Source: JAGHKQ01 sp041920565 (GTDB taxonomy: Bacteria > Bacillota > Bacilli > Bacillales > Bacillaceae_G). From it: a stretch of DNA of 64,000 bases. The translations under genes were made by a program, and so were the position numbers. Position 1 is the stretch's first letter. Each line of letters starts with the position of its first letter. The notes under the pieces are model-generated. The model saw only the letters and a list, made by a program, of their open reading frames with translations, had not been told where the DNA came from and ran no database searches. Below, in pieces: positions 52,915 to 62,069 of this stretch. The stretch covers positions 1 to 64,000 of the forward strand of contig JBHGXS010000067.1 in the NCBI GenBank assembly GCA_041920565.1, in the 5' to 3' direction.

Positions 52915-54183
52915 TTATTCCTGCACGCCGCACCAATCCAACAATGTATAAGCAATGATTTCTGCAGCCAACATCATTTCATCTAAATCAATATATTCAT
53001 TTGGATAGTGCGCCACCTTCGTTTCTCCCGGTCCAAATACCACCATCGGAATATTGGCGACTTGTGTAAATAATCCTCCGTCTGTTCCCCAAGGTGCCGC
53101 TGCGATTACAGGTTCTTTGTTTGTTGCTTGCATGTAATTTCGCTGCAATGTTTGCACCAATTCATGGTCAGTTTCAATAGATCCCGGTATCCACCTTGCT
53201 CCAAACCATTCGATTTCTACAGGGTGTTCAACAAACCACTCATCAACATTCGCGATCTCTCTCATCCAGTTCTCAAACTCTTCTCGCGCCGCTTCAACCG
53301 TTTCGTTCGGAGCTACTCCAAATCTGCCTTCGAGCACCACGAGGTCCGAAACCGAGGATGGCCACGTCCCGCCATGAATGGTCCCGATATTAATTGGGAT
53401 TGGAATTGGAATATCTTTATACAAAGGGTCAGTGATTCGATTGTTTCGCAGCTTCTCTAACTCTTGAATTTTTTGAATAACAATCATGCTTTTTTCGATA
53501 GCACTTACACCCTCATATCGAGTGCCCCCATGTGCAACCTTTCCTTTTATCTTCACACGGAACCACATGGATCCTTGTTGTTTAATGAAAAACTTCATAT
53601 TAGTCGGTTCCGGGATAATGACACCGTCTGCCTTGTAACCTCGCAAAATTGCAGCCAATGTGCCTGCGCCGCCGCTCTCTTCTTCGATGACGCTTTGAAA
53701 ATATACATCTCCTTTTAAAATAATGCCGCTTTCTTTAATAGCTTCCATAGCTAAGACGAGAGCCACATTTCCGCCTTTCATATCCGTTGCTCCGCGTCCG
53801 TACAGCTTGTTGCCCGCAATGGTTGCACTGTACGGTTTGTACTTCCATTGCTGCAGTTCTCCTTCCGGCACAACATCGATATGACCGTTTAAAATCATAG
53901 ATTTTCCGTTGCCTGCCCCTTTTAATGTCGCTACTACGTTCGGGCTGCCATCAAAATCTTCACGCATGGAAATAAAATAAGGATGGTCTTGCAGCTCTTC
54001 AATGGATGGCTCCCAAATATCGAGAGGCAATCCCAATTCTCTCAGCTTTTCAACGACGATGGCTTGTGCGGTGCTTTCATTGCCGGACACGCTTCTTTCG
54101 CGAACGAGCCGCTTCAATAATTCGATTGCTTGTTTTTTATGATTTTGTATATATTGGCGCACTTTTCTTTTATAATCGTTCAT
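52915..54183 (-). CDS. yodQ: M20 family peptidase/deacylase YodQ
   Basis: A zinc-dependent ArgE/DapE-type amidohydrolase. The 422 residues from ATG 54183 have the metal motifs LNGHIDVVPEG, GRGATDMKGG and EEESGGAG, and the dimer domain with GKVAHGG. Family members deacylate N-acyl amino acids. In this operon a deacetylase for an acetylated beta-lysine intermediate is plausible, which is inference. It ends 20 bases before ablB. Confidence 0.88.
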   Translation of the reverse strand: MNDYKRKVRQYIQNHKKQAIELLKRLVRERSVSGNESTAQAIVVEKLRELGLPLDIWEPSIEELQDHPYFISMREDFDGSPNVVATLKGAGNGKSMILNGHIDVVPEGELQQWKYKPYSATIAGNKLYGRGATDMKGGNVALVLAMEAIKESGIILKGDVYFQSVIEEESGGAGTLAAILRGYKADGVIIPEPTNMKFFIKQQGSMWFRVKIKGKVAHGGTRYEGVSAIEKSMIVIQKIQELEKLRNNRITDPLYKDIPIPIPINIGTIHGGTWPSSVSDLVVLEGRFGVAPNETVEAAREEFENWMREIANVDEWFVEHPVEIEWFGARWIPGSIETDHELVQTLQRNYMQATNKEPVIAAAPWGTDGGLFTQVANIPMVVFGPGETKVAHYPNEYIDLDEMMLAAEIIAYTLLDWCGVQE

Positions 54184-54199
54184 CCCCATCTCTCCTGCT

Positions 54200-54862
54200 C
54201 TACAGAATGGTTTTCAGCTTTTCGCTGATTTTCAGCTTCGCCCCTGTATGCTTTATCACTTCTTCTGCAGTATACGGATGCATTAATTCTGTAAGTTCTA
54301 AAGCTTCATCAATTACCTGAATAACAGCCATTTCGGTAATGATTACGTCTACACATCGCTTGGAAGTTAGGGGCAAAGTGCATTCTTCTACAATTTTCGG
54401 ATTGCCGTTTTTATCTGTATGGTTCATTACAACAATCACTTTTTTTGCTTTTTGGGCCAAATCCATCGCTCCCCCGATTCCCGGCACTCGTTTTCCCGGC
54501 ACAATCCAGTTGGCCAAATCTCCTTTTTCACTAACCTGCAATGCTCCCAAAACCGTGAGGTCCAGTAACCCTCTGCGGATTATGCCAAAAGCGATGGAGC
54601 TATCAAAATAACTTGCTCCGTCAATGAGCGTAACAGGAAATCCTCCGGCATTGCATAAGTTTTCATCTTCTTCTCCCTTTTTGGGACTTGGGCCCATTCC
54701 AACAATGCCGTTTTCCGCATGAAACATAACTTGCATGTCTTTCGGCAAATGATCCGGCACAAGAGAAGGGATGCCGATTCCTAAATTGACAATCATCCCA
54801 TCTTTAATTTCTTGTGCGGCGCGCTTGGCGATTTTATGCCGAATGTCTACTTCCACGCCCAT
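54200..54862 (-). CDS. yodR: CoA-transferase subunit B (YodR)
   Basis: The beta subunit of a class I 3-oxoacid CoA-transferase. The 220 residues carry NLGIGIPSLVPDHL and the catalytic Glu segment HAENGIVGMGP near 48-58 (ENG motif). It overlaps yodS by 16 bases with its ribosome binding site inside yodS. Together the subunits would activate a keto acid with CoA from a donor such as succinyl- or acetyl-CoA; the substrate is not known. Confidence 0.92.
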   Translation of the reverse strand: MGVEVDIRHKIAKRAAQEIKDGMIVNLGIGIPSLVPDHLPKDMQVMFHAENGIVGMGPSPKKGEEDENLCNAGGFPVTLIDGASYFDSSIAFGIIRRGLLDLTVLGALQVSEKGDLANWIVPGKRVPGIGGAMDLAQKAKKVIVVMNHTDKNGNPKIVEECTLPLTSKRCVDVIITEMAVIQVIDEALELTELMHPYTAEEVIKHTGAKLKISEKLKTIL

Positions 54863-55545
54863 TTCCAGTTCACTCCTTCCGATGGAACAATATAATCGAC
54901 AAATACTCCCGGAGTTATAATTTCTTCCGGATTTAAAGCACCGAGAGGAACAATTTCTTCGGCTTCCACAATAGTAATATCTCCCGCCATGGCCATAAGA
55001 GGATTCATGTTCCGGGCACTTTTATCAAAAGTTAAGTTGCCGAACGGATCTGCTTTTTTGGCAAAAATGATGCTGACTTCTGCCGTCAAAGCTGTTTCTA
55101 CCAAGTATTGTTTTCCGTTTACGGTCACTTTTTGCTTCTCGCTTTCTACGATGCTATCAACCCCCACATCCACCAACACTCCGCCAAGCCCGACCCCGCC
55201 TGCGCGTATGCGTTCAGCCAAGGTTCCTTGCGGTGAAAATTCCACTTGCAGCTTTCCTTCTGTCATTAGCTTTCCGGCAAACGGATTGGACCCGATATGA
55301 GACGTGATGATAGACTTTACTCTGCCGCTGCGTACGAGAGGCCCAATTCCGATATCAGGGAAGCCTGTATCGTTTCCAATAAGATGGAAATCTTTAATGC
55401 CGCTTTCCAATAAAGCTTTTAAAATGGTTGGGGGTGAACCTACTCCGCCAAATCCTCCAAACATTAATGTCATTCCGTCATGAAAAAAGGGCAGCATCTG
55501 CTCAATGGTCGCAATTTTCCGATAGGCATTTTCTACTTGATTCAT
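54847..55545 (-). CDS. yodS: CoA-transferase subunit A (YodS)
   Basis: The alpha subunit of the same CoA-transferase. The 232 residues have the signature MFGGFGGVGSPP near 28-39 and SHIGSNPFAG. It starts 3 bases after yodT. Homologues are annotated as acetoacetate or butyrate CoA-transferases; the operon suggests an amino-keto acid derived from lysine. Confidence 0.92.
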   Translation of the reverse strand: MNQVENAYRKIATIEQMLPFFHDGMTLMFGGFGGVGSPPTILKALLESGIKDFHLIGNDTGFPDIGIGPLVRSGRVKSIITSHIGSNPFAGKLMTEGKLQVEFSPQGTLAERIRAGGVGLGGVLVDVGVDSIVESEKQKVTVNGKQYLVETALTAEVSIIFAKKADPFGNLTFDKSARNMNPLMAMAGDITIVEAEEIVPLGALNPEEIITPGVFVDYIVPSEGVNWKWAWK

Positions 55546-55548
55546 GAA

Positions 55549-56877
55549 TCAATCCTCCTTCGCAGCATAAGCAGCTGATTGCAGCTCTTGTTCCATTTCC
55601 TTCACGCTATCCGAAAGAATTTGCAACAGTTCATCTAGCTCGGTATACGTGATTGTCAACGGAGGAGCAAGCAAGCACGCCGTTTCGTCTTTTCCATGCT
55701 TTCCTGCTACTGCCGGATACAGAAGCAGCCCATTTTTCATCGCTTTTTGAATCAATGTATTGGATTTGACGTTTTGCGCTAACTCCATTCCAATCAATAA
55801 TCCCTTTCCTCGCACATCTCCTATAATAGGCGAGTGTTCTTTTAATTCAGTAAGCTTTTTCATTACATAATGTCCTTTTTCTTTTGCTGCCTCCACAAGG
55901 TTATGTTTTTCTACGTATTCAATAACTGCTAGCGAAACTGCTGCTGAAAGCGGGTTGGCACTGAATGTATGACCGCTCATCACAATTTTGGAACCTTGTA
56001 AAATCGGCTTTATCACTCTGTCGCTTGCCACAGTCGCAGCCATTGGCGTATAACCAGAAGTTAATCCTTTTCCTAAAGCTAGAATGTCCGGCTGAACGCC
56101 CCAATGTTCCATCGCAAACATTTTTCCTGTACGGCCAAGTCCGGTCATTACTTCATCCGCTATAAATAAGATGTCATGCTTTTCGCAAATCGCTTTAATT
56201 CTTTGGTAGTAGTCCGTGGGCGGTACAATCGCTGCTCCAGCCGCTCCGATAATCGGTTCTGCGATAAAACCGGCAATATGCTCTGCCCCGATTCGCTCAA
56301 TTGCTGTCTCTAATTCTGTTGCACATGCCAAGTTGCAGGAAGGGTGTTCTAAGCTGAAAGGACAACGATAACAATAAGGAGGAGAAACAGAAGGGTACTC
56401 TTCTAAGATGGGAACAAATCTTTGACGCCGTAACGGATGTCCGGACATGGAAAGAGCTCCAATTGTAATGCCGTGGTAGCTCATCCAGCGCGATAAAATT
56501 TTATTTTTTCCTTTTATTCCTTTCTCTTGAAAATGCTGAATCGCAAGCTTCATGGCTGTTTCGGTTGCTTCTGTACCGCTGTTGACAAAAAAAGTCCAAT
56601 TTAAATCCCCTTGGGTGATATCACTGATTTTTTTGGCAAGCTTTTCAGCAGGCTCGCTTGTAAATTGAGAACGATAAACAAAAGATACTTGCTGCGCTTG
56701 CTTTGTCATGGCTTCAATAACTTCTTCCACCCCATGCCCGATCCCGACGGTAATGGCTCCGGATGAACCGTCTATATAGCGCTTCCCTTGTGTATCGTAT
56801 AAATACACCCCTTTCCCGTGGGATATCATAGGATATTCTTGCCCGACCAGCGGCTTAATTAAATAATCCCGTTTCAT
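55549..56877 (-). CDS. yodT: Class III aminotransferase YodT
   Basis: A PLP-dependent omega-amino-type aminotransferase and the first gene of the operon. The 442 residues show GTEATETAMKLAIQHF near 102-117, DEVMTGLGRTGKMFAMEHWG near 238 and the PLP lysine in LALGKGLTSGYTP near 266-278. ATG 56877 follows AAAGGGGGGCG. It probably transaminates an N-acetyl-beta-lysine-type substrate. Confidence 0.9.
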   Translation of the reverse strand: MKRDYLIKPLVGQEYPMISHGKGVYLYDTQGKRYIDGSSGAITVGIGHGVEEVIEAMTKQAQQVSFVYRSQFTSEPAEKLAKKISDITQGDLNWTFFVNSGTEATETAMKLAIQHFQEKGIKGKNKILSRWMSYHGITIGALSMSGHPLRRQRFVPILEEYPSVSPPYCYRCPFSLEHPSCNLACATELETAIERIGAEHIAGFIAEPIIGAAGAAIVPPTDYYQRIKAICEKHDILFIADEVMTGLGRTGKMFAMEHWGVQPDILALGKGLTSGYTPMAATVASDRVIKPILQGSKIVMSGHTFSANPLSAAVSLAVIEYVEKHNLVEAAKEKGHYVMKKLTELKEHSPIIGDVRGKGLLIGMELAQNVKSNTLIQKAMKNGLLLYPAVAGKHGKDETACLLAPPLTITYTELDELLQILSDSVKEMEQELQSAAYAAKED

Positions 56878-56966
56878 ACTACGCCCCCCTTTACATCTTG
56901 CGTTCTAAAGAAAACTCAATCAACGGCATTTCTCTGCTCTCTTGTACTCTTAAATTGATAAGAAAG

Positions 56967-56975
56967 TATAATATG
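56967..56975 (-). promoter_or_regulatory. Sigma-K-like -10 upstream of yodT
   Basis: CATATTATA on the minus strand matches CATANNNTA of sigma-K, about 90 bases before yodT. The -35 is not clear. Consistent with mother-cell expression reported for kam genes in Bacillus. Confidence 0.35.
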
Positions 56976-57079
56976 CTTTCTATATTTTTATACTGTCTTA
57001 TCTTTAAAATAATTCTAGATCGAATATTCTTAATATTCTTCCCGAACTCAACTCTTCCTTCGTTTTTTGTATGGGCTTA

Positions 57080-57123
57080 CAAAACAAAATGCCTGGGTTT
57101 GTTCACTCAGGCGTTTTGTTTTG
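57080..57123 (-). terminator. Second terminator-like hairpin upstream of yodT
   Basis: CAAAACAAAA.GCCTG / CAGGC.TTTTGTTTTG with a 12-base loop and T-rich arms on both strands. The 56878-57247 interval has no gene. Confidence 0.7.
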
Positions 57124-57195
57124 CTTTATTTGGAAAAGGAATTATAAGAAGCATAAAGCTTTTGAATCCGGATTCGTTGAACTTCATTACGAAGG

Positions 57196-57232
57196 AAAAA
57201 AAGGATGACCTTACAAGGTCTCCCTCTTTTTT
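57196..57232 (-). terminator. Terminator after the MerR-family gene
   Basis: AAAAAGAGG..GACCTTGTAAGGTC..CCTTTTTTT on the minus strand. Confidence 0.8.
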
Positions 57233-57247
57233 ACTGCATATCTTTAC

Positions 57248-58015
57248 TTAGTTTTGTTCAAGCTTATCACAATATACATGCATAGCCTTACGAAGGAATG
57301 CCGCTAAACCAGGTTGATATTTATCAATATTTTTCGTAAAGCGAGGATCGTTAACATATAAATCACCTAAGCCTCGAAACATTTCAGGTGTACATTCATA
57401 AAAGTTATCTGTAATATGCTGACGCATCTCCCCAACAATTTGCTGCACTTCTGCATCTTCCGGTCCTTTATGCATCGCTTGAATCATCCGTTTATACAGA
57501 TTTTCGCTTTTTTCTTGAATTCTCTTCCAATCATCCTCCTTGTACGATGCTGTTTTTTGCATAGACTCTTCGTATGCCTTTGTGCCGCCGTACTTTTCTT
57601 TTACTTCTTGCTCGTATTTCTTCTGATGCTCCTCAATCTTTTTCATATCAAACGGCTCAAACATCTCTTTTTTCGTCATAACTGTGCCTCCTTCAATGGA
57701 TTGAATGGTTTGTTCTACGGATTGAATGATCCGTTCGAGGCGATGTTTCTTTTCAACTAATAACTGCTTTTGAGTATAAAGAGCCTTTCTCCTGTCAAAA
57801 TTCGGGTTGTCTAGAATCCCTTTTATATCTTGCAAGGAAAAAGCAAGCTCTTTGAAAAAGAGAATTTGCTGCAGTCGCGCTAAATCTTCTTCACTGTAAA
57901 GACGGTATCCATTCACTCCGATATGTGTTGGTTTTAAAAGCCCAATGTTGTCGTAATGATGCAATGTACGCACACTTATACCGGCAAGCTCTGCCACTTC
58001 CTTCACTTTATACAT
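57248..58015 (-). CDS. MerR family regulator with TipAS domain (Mta/TipAL-like)
   Basis: A 255-residue activator starting at ATG 58015 (MYKVKEVAELAGISVRTLHH) after GAGGTGATGATC. The N-terminal winged helix and long dimer helix (about 1-110) precede a TipAS-type domain (about 120-250, YEESMQKTASYKEDDWKRIQ), which in relatives binds thiopeptide-like drugs and activates efflux genes. No efflux gene is adjacent, so it may act on itself and distant targets. Confidence 0.9.
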   Translation of the reverse strand: MYKVKEVAELAGISVRTLHHYDNIGLLKPTHIGVNGYRLYSEEDLARLQQILFFKELAFSLQDIKGILDNPNFDRRKALYTQKQLLVEKKHRLERIIQSVEQTIQSIEGGTVMTKKEMFEPFDMKKIEEHQKKYEQEVKEKYGGTKAYEESMQKTASYKEDDWKRIQEKSENLYKRMIQAMHKGPEDAEVQQIVGEMRQHITDNFYECTPEMFRGLGDLYVNDPRFTKNIDKYQPGLAAFLRKAMHVYCDKLEQN

Positions 58016-58035
58016 GATCATCACCTCACACTTTT

Positions 58036-58066
58036 ACCTTAAACTATCACGCAACGTTAGAGTCAA
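58036..58066 (-). promoter_or_regulatory. MerR-type promoter with 19-bp spacer
   Basis: TTGACT (58061-58066) and TAAGGT (58036-58041) are 19 bases apart on the minus strand, with the dyad CTAACGTTGCGTGATAG in the spacer. Typical of MerR autoactivation. Confidence 0.82.
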
Positions 58067-58160
58067 CAAGAAAACGAAAAAATAAAACAGTTATTCTTCA
58101 TTTTTTGTTCAGCCCTGGACGTCCCTTTTTCCTTCTGTTGCGATAAAACACTCGATATAA

Positions 58161-58189
58161 CAAAATAACACCCTTTTCAAAAGGGTGTT
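58161..58189 (-). terminator. Intrinsic terminator after yrhC
   Basis: AACACCCTTTTGAAAAGGGTGTT followed by ATTTTG on the minus strand, touching the yrhC stop. Confidence 0.82.
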
Positions 58190-58426
58190 TTACATCTCTT
58201 CTTCCATTTCTATATCACGCAGCTTTTTGACACGATAAAAGCAAAACAAGGATGCAGCCAGCGAAGCAACGCTTGCTCCCATCATCACTAACAGTTGCGG
58301 CAATTCCTTCTCGCCGTTTGGCAATAATAAACCGATGAACAAAAAAGTTCCTAATGCTAATAACACTTGACCGAAACGTGTATAGTCGGCAATTTTATGC
58401 TGTAAAAAAGTTGGTTTGTTTTTCAT
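58190..58426 (-). CDS. yrhC: YrhC family small membrane protein
   Basis: A 78-residue protein with two membrane segments (LLALGTFLFIGLLL and VMMGASVASLAASLFCFY). Function unknown; the family sits after mccB in Bacillus. A terminator lies between mccB and this gene, so it may be only partly co-transcribed. Confidence 0.88.
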   Translation of the reverse strand: MKNKPTFLQHKIADYTRFGQVLLALGTFLFIGLLLPNGEKELPQLLVMMGASVASLAASLFCFYRVKKLRDIEMEEEM

Positions 58427-58515
58427 ATAGCATCACCTATACACACTATACCACACTCTTTGAAACTATGAATCAAGCAAATATCACCAATAGAAATAAG
58501 GTTTTCCTTATATAG

Positions 58516-58548
58516 AAAAAGCATCTTGCAACGTGCAAGATGCTTTTC
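58516..58548 (-). terminator. Intrinsic terminator after mccB
   Basis: AAAAGCATCTTGCA / TGCAAGATGCTTTTT on the minus strand, 3 bases past the stop. Confidence 0.9.
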
Positions 58549-58551
58549 ATT

Positions 58552-59685
58552 CTATTCTAATGCTTGCGCTAAATCCGCAATTAAATCCTCTCCGTCTTCA
58601 ATACCGACAGAAATACGGATTAACGTATCAGTAATACCTAATTCCGCACGACGGTCAGCTGGAATGGATGCATGCGTCATTTTCGCAGGAACAGAGATTA
58701 AGCTTTCCACCGCTCCTAGACTTTCAGCTAATGTGAAATATTGGATTTTGCTCATCACGCGTGTTAACGTTTCTTCGCTGTCTACGTCAAAGGAAATGAT
58801 CGCACCGAAGCCGTTTGCTTGCTCCTTCGCTGTTTCGTGGTTTGGATGCGTTTCTAGACCTGGATAGTATACTTTGTTTACTTTTGGATGCTGCTGTAAA
58901 AATTCCACGATGGCGCGAGCATTGGCTTCATGTTCTTCCATACGTACACCTAATGTTTTTAAACCGCGCAGCAAGAGCCAGCTGTCTTGAGGTCCCAGAA
59001 TGCCGCCTGTAGAGTTTTGGACGAAATGCAAGTCAGTTGCAAGCTGTTCGCTGTTTACTGCCACTACGCCTGCTACTACGTCGCTGTGACCGCCTAAATA
59101 CTTGGTAGCACTATGCAATACGATATCTGCTCCTAATGAGATTGGCGTTTGCCAATAAGGCGTTAAGAACGTATTGTCGACAATCGTTAATAATCCATGC
59201 TGTTTTGCTAATGCAGCAACTTTTTCAATATCCGTTACTTTTAGCAATGGATTTGTCGGAGTTTCAATATACACAGCCTTTGTATTTGGCTGAATTGCTG
59301 CTGTAATGTTTTCTAAGTTGGTTGTATCCACAAACGTATGCTCTAGCCCGAAACGGTTCAGCACCTTTGATATAACACGGTATGTGCCGCCGTATACATC
59401 ATCTGTTAAGATAATATGGTCTCCTTTAGAAAACAGCATCATTACCGCTGTAATGGCCGCCATACCGGACCCAAACGCAAATCCTGCATACCCGTTTTCC
59501 AATACTGCAATCATTTCTTCTAATGCATTTCGCGTAGGGTTGCCTGTACGGGAATATTCATATCCTTTATGCTTCCCTACTTCTTCTTGTTTATAGGTGC
59601 TCGTTTGATAAATCGGCACTGTTACCGCACCTGTTAACGGATCGCCGATTTTGATTCCATGAATCAGTTTTGTTTTTGCTTTCAT
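58552..59685 (-). CDS. mccB: Cystathionine gamma-lyase / homocysteine gamma-lyase MccB
   Basis: A PLP-dependent gamma-lyase converting cystathionine to cysteine, the second step of reverse transsulfuration. The 377 residues carry YSRTGNPTRNALE near 45-57, the PLP lysine in HSATKYLGGHSDV near 192-204 and SLGAVESLISVPAKMTH. It follows mccA by 6 bases. Confidence 0.95.
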   Translation of the reverse strand: MKAKTKLIHGIKIGDPLTGAVTVPIYQTSTYKQEEVGKHKGYEYSRTGNPTRNALEEMIAVLENGYAGFAFGSGMAAITAVMMLFSKGDHIILTDDVYGGTYRVISKVLNRFGLEHTFVDTTNLENITAAIQPNTKAVYIETPTNPLLKVTDIEKVAALAKQHGLLTIVDNTFLTPYWQTPISLGADIVLHSATKYLGGHSDVVAGVVAVNSEQLATDLHFVQNSTGGILGPQDSWLLLRGLKTLGVRMEEHEANARAIVEFLQQHPKVNKVYYPGLETHPNHETAKEQANGFGAIISFDVDSEETLTRVMSKIQYFTLAESLGAVESLISVPAKMTHASIPADRRAELGITDTLIRISVGIEDGEDLIADLAQALE

Positions 59686-59691
59686 TTTACT

Positions 59692-60615
59692 TTACTCCCA
59701 TCCTTTATAAATATCTTTACTTAAGTAACGTTCACTGCTGTCCGGGAAAATCGTAACAATGTTTGTTCCGCTCTTTGCCTGCTGCGCTTCTTGCAAAGCT
59801 GCATAAAATGCAGCACCCGAAGAACTTCCAACGAGTAATCCTTCTTTTTGCGCCAATTCTTTTACAAGCCGAAACGCGTCCTTATCTTGTACTGTATGGA
59901 TCGCATCAAAATATTGTTGATTCATAAACTGCGGCAAGAATTCCATACCGATTCCTTCTGTCATGTGCGGTCCTGGCTCTCCGCCGTTTAAAATCGATCC
60001 TTCTGGTTCCACGATTACCGTTTTTATCGAAGGATTTTGCTCCTTTAAATACGTAGCAGTTCCCATAAATGTACCGCCTGTACCGGCCCCCGCGACAAAA
60101 ATATCTATGTTGCCGTCAAGCTGCTCCCACAGTTCCGGCCCTAATGTTTTGTAGTAGGTACGCGGGTTGGCTTCGTTAGCAAATTGCTGCGGACAATATG
60201 AGTCAGGAATTTCTTGCAGCAGTTCCTTCGCTTTTTCTATCGCTCCCGTCATTCCTTTTTCTGTCGGGGTATTTACAACGGTTGCGCCAAGCGCCCTCAT
60301 CAGCTCTTGCTTTTCCACGCTGAATTTTTGCGGCACGCAAACAATTACATTTAGCCCGTACTGCAATGCAGCAAGCGCCAACCCGATGCCTGTATTGCCG
60401 GCTGTCGGTTCAATAATCGTCCCGCCCGGACTTACCAATCCTTTTTCCAATGCATCTTCAATTAATTCTTTTCCCAATCTATCTTTCACGCTTCCGCCCG
60501 GATTGTAAAACTCCAGCTTCGCAAATAAACGAACTCCTTCCGGCAGCGGAAACTTTGTGATTTCTACTAATGGAGTGTTGCCGATCAGCTGATGTACTCC
60601 ACGGTAAACCTTCAT
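59692..60615 (-). CDS. mccA: Cystathionine beta-synthase MccA (O-acetylserine-dependent)
   Basis: A fold-type II PLP enzyme joining homocysteine and O-acetylserine to cystathionine. Start at ATG 60615 (MKVYRGVHQLIGNTPLVEIT) after AAGGAGTGGATAAC; 307 residues. GGSVKDRLG near 39-47 holds the PLP lysine, EPTAGNTGIGLA the substrate loop, and GAGTGGTFMG the phosphate site. It has only the catalytic domain, like cysteine synthase, without a CBS regulatory part. Confidence 0.94.
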   Translation of the reverse strand: MKVYRGVHQLIGNTPLVEITKFPLPEGVRLFAKLEFYNPGGSVKDRLGKELIEDALEKGLVSPGGTIIEPTAGNTGIGLALAALQYGLNVIVCVPQKFSVEKQELMRALGATVVNTPTEKGMTGAIEKAKELLQEIPDSYCPQQFANEANPRTYYKTLGPELWEQLDGNIDIFVAGAGTGGTFMGTATYLKEQNPSIKTVIVEPEGSILNGGEPGPHMTEGIGMEFLPQFMNQQYFDAIHTVQDKDAFRLVKELAQKEGLLVGSSSGAAFYAALQEAQQAKSGTNIVTIFPDSSERYLSKDIYKGWE

Positions 60616-60641
60616 GTTATCCACTCCTTCAAACATAAGAA

Positions 60642-60686
60642 AAAGACAACTGCAATGCGTTGCTTTCCTATCCGACAGTTGTCTTT
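60642..60686 (-). terminator. Attenuator-like hairpin between mtnN and mccA
   Basis: AAAGACAACTG / CAGTTGTCTTT with a 23-base loop, followed by TTCTT on the minus strand. It could reduce read-through from mtnN into mccA. Confidence 0.6.
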
Positions 60687-60696
60687 CTCTCCTTTC

Positions 60697-61392
60697 TTAC
60701 TTCAGCTCTTGAAGCATGTTAACAATCAAGTTTGTAGAATGAAGCGCTGCTTGATCTAAAAACTGCTCAAAGGATACGTCGGATTCTTTCCCTGCAATAT
60801 CAGATAATGCACGGATGATCACAAACGGAACCTTATATTGATAACATACTTGTGCTACTGCAGCTGCTTCCATTTCTACCGCATGTAAATTTTCAAACTT
60901 GCCGCGAATGAATTCTACGCGATGTGCGTCATTCATAAAAGAATCCCCAGTTGCGATTACGCCTTTCACAACCTGGATGTCTCCCATATCTTTCACACAT
61001 TTTTCAGCCAAGTTCACAAGCTCTTTGTCGGCTTCAAATGCGGCCGGCATGCCCGGAACTTGCCCGTATTCATAGTTAAACGCTGTTACATCCACATCGT
61101 GATGGCGAACTTCTGTAGAAATTACTACATCTCCCACGTTTAAAGAATGGTGAAATCCGCCTGCAGAACCTGTGTTGATTACTCTTTCCGGCTTATAGCG
61201 CTCAAGCAAAATCGTTGTAGACATTGCAGCGTTTACCTTTCCTATACCGGATTTTAAAAGAACGACTTCATGACCGCCTAACGTTCCTTTTGTAAATTCA
61301 CAGCCGGCTACTGTTTCTGTTTCTGCGTTTTCTAGTTTGTCTCGTAAAATGCGTACTTCTTCTTCCATTGCGCCGATAACAGCAATTCTCAA
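60697..61392 (-). CDS. mtnN: 5'-methylthioadenosine/S-adenosylhomocysteine nucleosidase
   Basis: Cleaves adenine from MTA and SAH. The 231 residues begin MRIAVIGAMEEEVRILRDKL with catalytic Glu12; further motifs are GSAGGFHHSLNVGD, EMEAAAVAQVC and the catalytic Asp in RALSDIAG near 195-202. It acts upstream of MccA in recycling SAH to homocysteine (LuxS is not in the window). Confidence 0.97.
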   Translation of the reverse strand: MRIAVIGAMEEEVRILRDKLENAETETVAGCEFTKGTLGGHEVVLLKSGIGKVNAAMSTTILLERYKPERVINTGSAGGFHHSLNVGDVVISTEVRHHDVDVTAFNYEYGQVPGMPAAFEADKELVNLAEKCVKDMGDIQVVKGVIATGDSFMNDAHRVEFIRGKFENLHAVEMEAAAVAQVCYQYKVPFVIIRALSDIAGKESDVSFEQFLDQAALHSTNLIVNMLQELK

Positions 61393-61407
61393 TTTTATCC
61401 CTCTTTC

Positions 61408-62049
61408 TTACTCCTTGATTGCCTCCATTACCCACACATAATGATTGTAGCGAGAGAAAGTTACATGGAAGCCGTTTTCCTCAAATATGGACTGCATCAC
61501 CGGAATTGTTGTGTAATATTCCGTCTGCAAGTCGTTCGCCAAATTGTTAAAGCCTGCTTCAATTGCAGATTCAACAGTCTTAGCATGCGCCTCCCGGTCT
61601 ACAAATATAGTGTCAGCAAACACTATTTTACCACCTTTTTTCAATAATTGACCATATTTGTGGATTGCCTCTGCTTTTTCCTCATCCGTAAGATGGTGAA
61701 AGGCATATGTGCTGACAATCGTGTCAATTTCGTTTACAGGAATAAGAAAGTTCAGAAAATCTCCTTCTGTAATCTTTACTTTATTTTGAAGTTTTTGTTT
61801 TGCAATTTGTCTCATTTCTTTTGACGGCTCTATACCGTACACTGCAAGACCGGCTTCAAGAAGTTTATTCGTAAGGTTCCCTGTGCCAACCCCGAACTCC
61901 AGTACAGTGCCAAAGGATTTTTCTACAACGCTATTTAAAATCGCTTCATAATTTGCGAATACTTCTTTATACTCTGCATCTTCTCCGGAGACGAAAGAGT
62001 CATATGTGTGTGCCCATTCGTCAAATAATTGATTAAACTCTGTCCCCAC
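61408..62049 (-). CDS. yrrT: SAM-dependent methyltransferase YrrT
   Basis: A class I methyltransferase at the head of the yrrT-mtnN-mccA-mccB operon. The 213 residues have VLEFGVGTGNLTNKLLEAG near 46-64 and IEPSKEM after it. Its substrate is unknown; a link with SAM and SAH turnover is inferred from the operon. Confidence 0.93.
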   Translation of the reverse strand: MGTEFNQLFDEWAHTYDSFVSGEDAEYKEVFANYEAILNSVVEKSFGTVLEFGVGTGNLTNKLLEAGLAVYGIEPSKEMRQIAKQKLQNKVKITEGDFLNFLIPVNEIDTIVSTYAFHHLTDEEKAEAIHKYGQLLKKGGKIVFADTIFVDREAHAKTVESAIEAGFNNLANDLQTEYYTTIPVMQSIFEENGFHVTFSRYNHYVWVMEAIKE

Positions 62050-62069
62050 AACAATTCCACCTTTTCATA

